From Saprospiraceae bacterium (GTDB lineage: Bacteria; Bacteroidota; Bacteroidia; Chitinophagales; Saprospiraceae): a DNA stretch of 9,480 nt. Below the pieces are notes generated by a model. It ran no database searches. It was not told where the DNA came from and worked only from the letters and a program-made list of their open reading frames with translations. Of this stretch, positions 6,806 to 9,480 are shown piece by piece; within the stretch, counting starts at the first letter, position 1, and each line of letters opens with the position of its first letter. Made by a program: the position numbers and the translations under genes. The DNA lies in assembly GCA_017995875.1 (NCBI GenBank), contig JAGOIB010000077.1:1-9480 (forward strand), in the 5' to 3' direction.

Positions 6806-9480
6806 ATGAGTAAATCCATCTTTGGTATCATCCTTGCCTTGTTTGCTTCTCTTCAATTGAGAGCTGAACAGCCCATATTCAACATCACTAACACTGATGC
6901 CACTCCCGGCCAGATTATAGACATTGATTTCCATGTTGATAATTTCACCGATATCATCGTTGTTCAATATTCCACTCAGTGGAATCCAGCTGTGCTTAAG
7001 TTCAGGAGCATTAAGAATTTTAATGCATCCGTACCTGGTTTGTCAGCTTCCGTTTTTGGACAGCAGGATGTGGACAACGGAATTTTGACATTGGCCTGGA
7101 TTGAAAGCAGCATTACGCAGATCACCATTCCAGACGGATCCCTTTTCTTCACGATTGAGTTTGAAGTAGTAGGAGCACCTTGCGAAAGTTCAGGTATTAA
7201 TATTACAGGTACGCCTACAGAAATTGTTGTTTCTGAGGATGGTGTCAATGATGTTGGATTAGTCGCAAATAACGGCAGAGTCAATATCCCCGGCACTGGA
7301 TGCACTGAAGACATAAATATTATTGGAAATGCCGTTACCGGACCATGCGGAGGACAAGCCTGTGTTCAATTCACCGTTGAGAATTTTAATACGGTCGGTA
7401 TTATGGAATTCTCACTGATTTATAATCCTACGATTTTACAATTTAATGAGTTCCGGAATTTTGCACCACTGCCAGGATTTAGTTCAGGAAATACCAATCT
7501 CTTTGCTCCTGGTGTTCTTCGCGTAATTTGGATTGATAGCAATGTTCAAAACGATTCATTGCCGGATGGTACGGTATTATTTGAAATCTGTTTTGATGTC
7601 ATCGGTAATGGAGGACAGTCAAGTGATATTCAATTTGGAACTATCCCTGCCGTACTGATCGCCGATGTTGATGGAGTTCCGCATACTGTAAATCTTACGC
7701 CTGCCTCCATTACTGCACAATGTCAGTTAGAAGGTTTCGCATTGATTGCAGATACAGTCTGTACGAATCCGGGTGGCCTCGCTTGTTTTGATGTCAAGGT
7801 AAATGATTTTGATAGCCTCATCGCGGTTCAGTTTAGTATGAATTGGGATTCCACAGTTTTTGAATTTGATCATTTGGAAAACTTTGGTATTCCAGGGTTG
7901 AGCGTTGATGGATTTGGAACTCCTTCAGACCCTGGCATTGATGAAGGACAAATAGTTGTCAGTTGGTTAGATCTCAGTTTGGAAGGCGTTTCCTTACCTG
8001 ATTTTTCAACCATTTTCACATTGTGTCTCAAGGCAAAAGGTGCAGCAGGAACTTCATCTGCTGTTACATTTACAGACAATCCACTTGAAATGGAATTTTT
8101 TGGATTGCCTGATTCAACTTATGTACCTGCATTACTACAAGGTCGTGGTGAGATTAAAGTTAATTGTACTGATCCTCCTACATGCAATTTATCCTATACC
8201 ATTGTTGGTACAGATCCAACATGCCCCAGAGAAACGAATGGATCGATTAATCTTACCGTCATTGAAGATTGTCCTGAAACACCTACGTATCAATGGAGCA
8301 ACCCTCCGGGAGGAACAACACAAGATCTTTCAGGGTTAGGTGCAGGCACTTACACTGTAACAATTACAGTTGGTACACAAGTTATTATTGCAACAGAAAC
8401 TCTAAATGATCCGCAGCCGATATCTGTTACCGGATCAATTACAAATCCTAATCCTGCTGGTGCATGCAATGGTGCAGTGGATATAACAGTGACAGGAGGA
8501 ACACCACCGTATACGTACAACTGGAATACAACACCTCCCTCATCTAATCAGGATATTTTCAATCTGTGTGCTGGATCTTACACGGTGACTGTAACAGATA
8601 GTAAGGATTGCACATTTATTCCTGATCCATATGTAGTCGGTGCAGAATTAAGTGCAGGTATTACAAATGTTTCGTGTAAAGGAGGTTCGAATGGAGCCAT
8701 TAATCTTTCTGTTTCTTTTGGAGTACCTCCTTATACTTTTATATGGAATACGACACCTACACAAACAACAGAAGACATTAGCAATCTGAAAGCTGGTATT
8801 TATTGCGTAACCGCAACGGACAATGCCGGAAGCACAAGAGATTCTTGTTTTACAGTTACAGAACCAACAGCCATTGTGCTCACTGCGTCTATAACAAATG
8901 ATGTGAATGAGACTTGCCAGGGTGCAATAGACCTGAATGTTACAGGTGGAACATTACCTTATACTTATTTATGGTCGAATGGTGCAACAACGCAGGATAT
9001 CACACAGTTGTGTCCTGCACAGTATTGTGTGACAGTAACAGATGGTAATGGTTGTACAATTGATACTTGCTTTACAGTCTTTGCAGGTGGAATAAATGTA
9101 AGTCTTACCGTTACGCAATATGGAAATTTCCAAACGAGTTGTAATGGCATATGTGATGGTGAAATCACATCAGTCATTGTCGGTGGTACAGCACCATTCA
9201 CCTATCATTGGTCGAATGGAGCAACCACTGCAGATATCAGTAATCTTTGTGCCGGCTCGTACACACTCACTGTGACGGATGCATCCGCACAAACAGCTTC
9301 TGCGACAACAGTGATTACATCTCCTCCAGCTTTTACTTTTACCTATATTACCACTAACCCTACAGATTATATTACAAGTAATGGTGCAATTGCTGTTGTT
9401 GTTAACGGAGGTACTCCTCCGTATACATATCAATGGACAGGCCCGGTAACTGGCAATACTGCAGCATTAAATAATGTACC
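6806..9480 (+). CDS. cohesin-array/SprB-repeat surface protein (partial, 3' end outside window)
   Basis: The frame is open from ATG 6806 to the window end: 891 full codons, no stop. A signal peptide (M-S-K-S-I-F-G-I-I-L-A-L-F-A, likely cut after Ala20) is followed by three tandem cohesin-like domains (about 23-161, 169-308, 311-454) and SprB-type repeats (464 onward, six seen, the last cut by the edge). Each cohesin-like unit shows a buried F/V-x-V-x-N/D-F strand, a W/Y-x-P/S-x-V/I-L/F strand, an x-W-I/L-D/E strand and an L/I-F-x-I/L strand. The SprB units carry G-G-T-x-P-Y-T-Y-x-W and A-G-x-Y-x-V-T-V-T-D. SprB is the gliding-motility adhesin of Flavobacterium; this protein shares only its repeat type. 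A T9SS sorting domain is expected beyond the window but cannot be seen. Likely role: a long surface fibre or scaffold. It lies directly downstream of the dockerin-like gene. Confidence 0.93.
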   Translation, partial: MSKSIFGIILALFASLQLRAEQPIFNITNTDATPGQIIDIDFHVDNFTDIIVVQYSTQWNPAVLKFRSIKNFNASVPGLSASVFGQQDVDNGILTLAWIESSITQITIPDGSLFFTIEFEVVGAPCESSGINITGTPTEIVVSEDGVNDVGLVANNGRVNIPGTGCTEDINIIGNAVTGPCGGQACVQFTVENFNTVGIMEFSLIYNPTILQFNEFRNFAPLPGFSSGNTNLFAPGVLRVIWIDSNVQNDSLPDGTVLFEICFDVIGNGGQSSDIQFGTIPAVLIADVDGVPHTVNLTPASITAQCQLEGFALIADTVCTNPGGLACFDVKVNDFDSLIAVQFSMNWDSTVFEFDHLENFGIPGLSVDGFGTPSDPGIDEGQIVVSWLDLSLEGVSLPDFSTIFTLCLKAKGAAGTSSAVTFTDNPLEMEFFGLPDSTYVPALLQGRGEIKVNCTDPPTCNLSYTIVGTDPTCPRETNGSINLTVIEDCPETPTYQWSNPPGGTTQDLSGLGAGTYTVTITVGTQVIIATETLNDPQPISVTGSITNPNPAGACNGAVDITVTGGTPPYTYNWNTTPPSSNQDIFNLCAGSYTVTVTDSKDCTFIPDPYVVGAELSAGITNVSCKGGSNGAINLSVSFGVPPYTFIWNTTPTQTTEDISNLKAGIYCVTATDNAGSTRDSCFTVTEPTAIVLTASITNDVNETCQGAIDLNVTGGTLPYTYLWSNGATTQDITQLCPAQYCVTVTDGNGCTIDTCFTVFAGGINVSLTVTQYGNFQTSCNGICDGEITSVIVGGTAPFTYHWSNGATTADISNLCAGSYTLTVTDASAQTASATTVITSPPAFTFTYITTNPTDYITSNGAIAVVVNGGTPPYTYQWTGPVTGNTAALNNV
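6872..8167 (+). other. three tandem cohesin-like domains
   Basis: Unit 1 is at about 6872-7288, unit 2 at 7310-7729, unit 3 at 7736-8167. Aligned marks: V-D-N-F/V-E-N-F/V-N-D-F; Q-W-N-P-A-V-L/I-Y-N-P-T-I-L/N-W-D-S-T-V-F; L-A-W-I-E/V-I-W-I-D/V-S-W-L-D; and I-P-D-G-S-L-F/L-P-D-G-T-V-L/L-P-D-F-S-T-I. Units 2 and 3 share cysteines at matching sites (181, 186, 262 and 319, 327, 407). The call rests on strand pattern recalled from the cohesin family, not on a profile search. Confidence 0.75.
8195..9480 (+). repeat. SprB-type protein repeats (at least six)
   Basis: Repeat units start at about 8195, 8426, 8642, 8867, 9092 and 9329, each near 70-79 residues. The last runs off the window. Shared core: C-x-G-x-x-D/N-G-x-I, G-G-T-x-P-Y-T-Y-x-W, Q-D-I-x-x-L-C-A-G-x-Y-x-V-T-V-T-D and a Cys a few residues later. 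Unit 1 is the most divergent. DNA copies have drifted, with only short identical stretches such as TGGTCGAATGG (units 4 and 5), so the array is old rather than freshly duplicated. Confidence 0.85.

Noticed and set aside
8040..8339. Open + strand frame inside the cohesin/SprB gene
   Set aside because: It is a shifted-frame shadow: low-complexity, hydrophobic-rich translation, while the main frame has continuous domains through it. The same holds for the minus-strand frames at 6976-7314, 7870-8079, 8965-9201 and 9170-9433.
8195..9480. Possible CRISPR or tandem DNA repeat array
   Set aside because: The periodic signal is at protein level with units of about 70 residues and strongly drifted DNA; there are no short identical repeats with unique spacers.

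Overview
The window looks like chromosomal DNA from a Bacteroidota bacterium, most likely near the Saprospiraceae. Evidence: a type IX secretion (T9SS) sorting domain, SprB-type adhesin repeats, HYR-like modules of the kind common in giant Saprospiraceae proteins, start codons without strong Shine-Dalgarno sites, and -7 boxes of the Bacteroidota TAnnTTTG type. This placement rests on remembered family traits, not on a search.

Left part (1-2536). The last 35 codons of an unidentified + strand gene end at 108. A 327-base convergent gap follows, holding purine-rich short repeats and small hairpins. Three minus-strand genes come next, in reading order: an LpxL/HtrB-like acyltransferase (2536-1703), a single-pass membrane protein with three PASTA-like modules (1594-770), and a small single-domain rhodanese (750-436). 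The last two are 19 bases apart and probably co-transcribed. They are ordinary envelope and housekeeping genes.

Middle (2537-3482). A NarL/FixJ-type response regulator is divergent from the acyltransferase and has no kinase beside it. A short AT-rich gap follows, with a candidate promoter.

Right part (3483-9480). Two large exported proteins read in the same direction. The first (965 residues) has a signal peptide, cysteine-rich HYR-like modules, a dockerin-like region in an unusual split order, a cohesin-like beta domain and a C-terminal T9SS type A sorting domain. It is closed by two strong intrinsic terminators. After an AT-rich leader, the second gene starts at 6806 and is still open at the window end (891 codons seen). 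It has a signal peptide, three tandem cohesin-like domains, then at least six SprB-like repeats.

The most interesting point is this pairing. A dockerin-like T9SS cargo sits directly upstream of a cohesin-array/SprB protein, which suggests a non-cellulosomal cohesin-dockerin assembly on the cell surface. It is an inference from sequence patterns. The cohesin-like domain inside the dockerin protein itself leaves self-association as an alternative.
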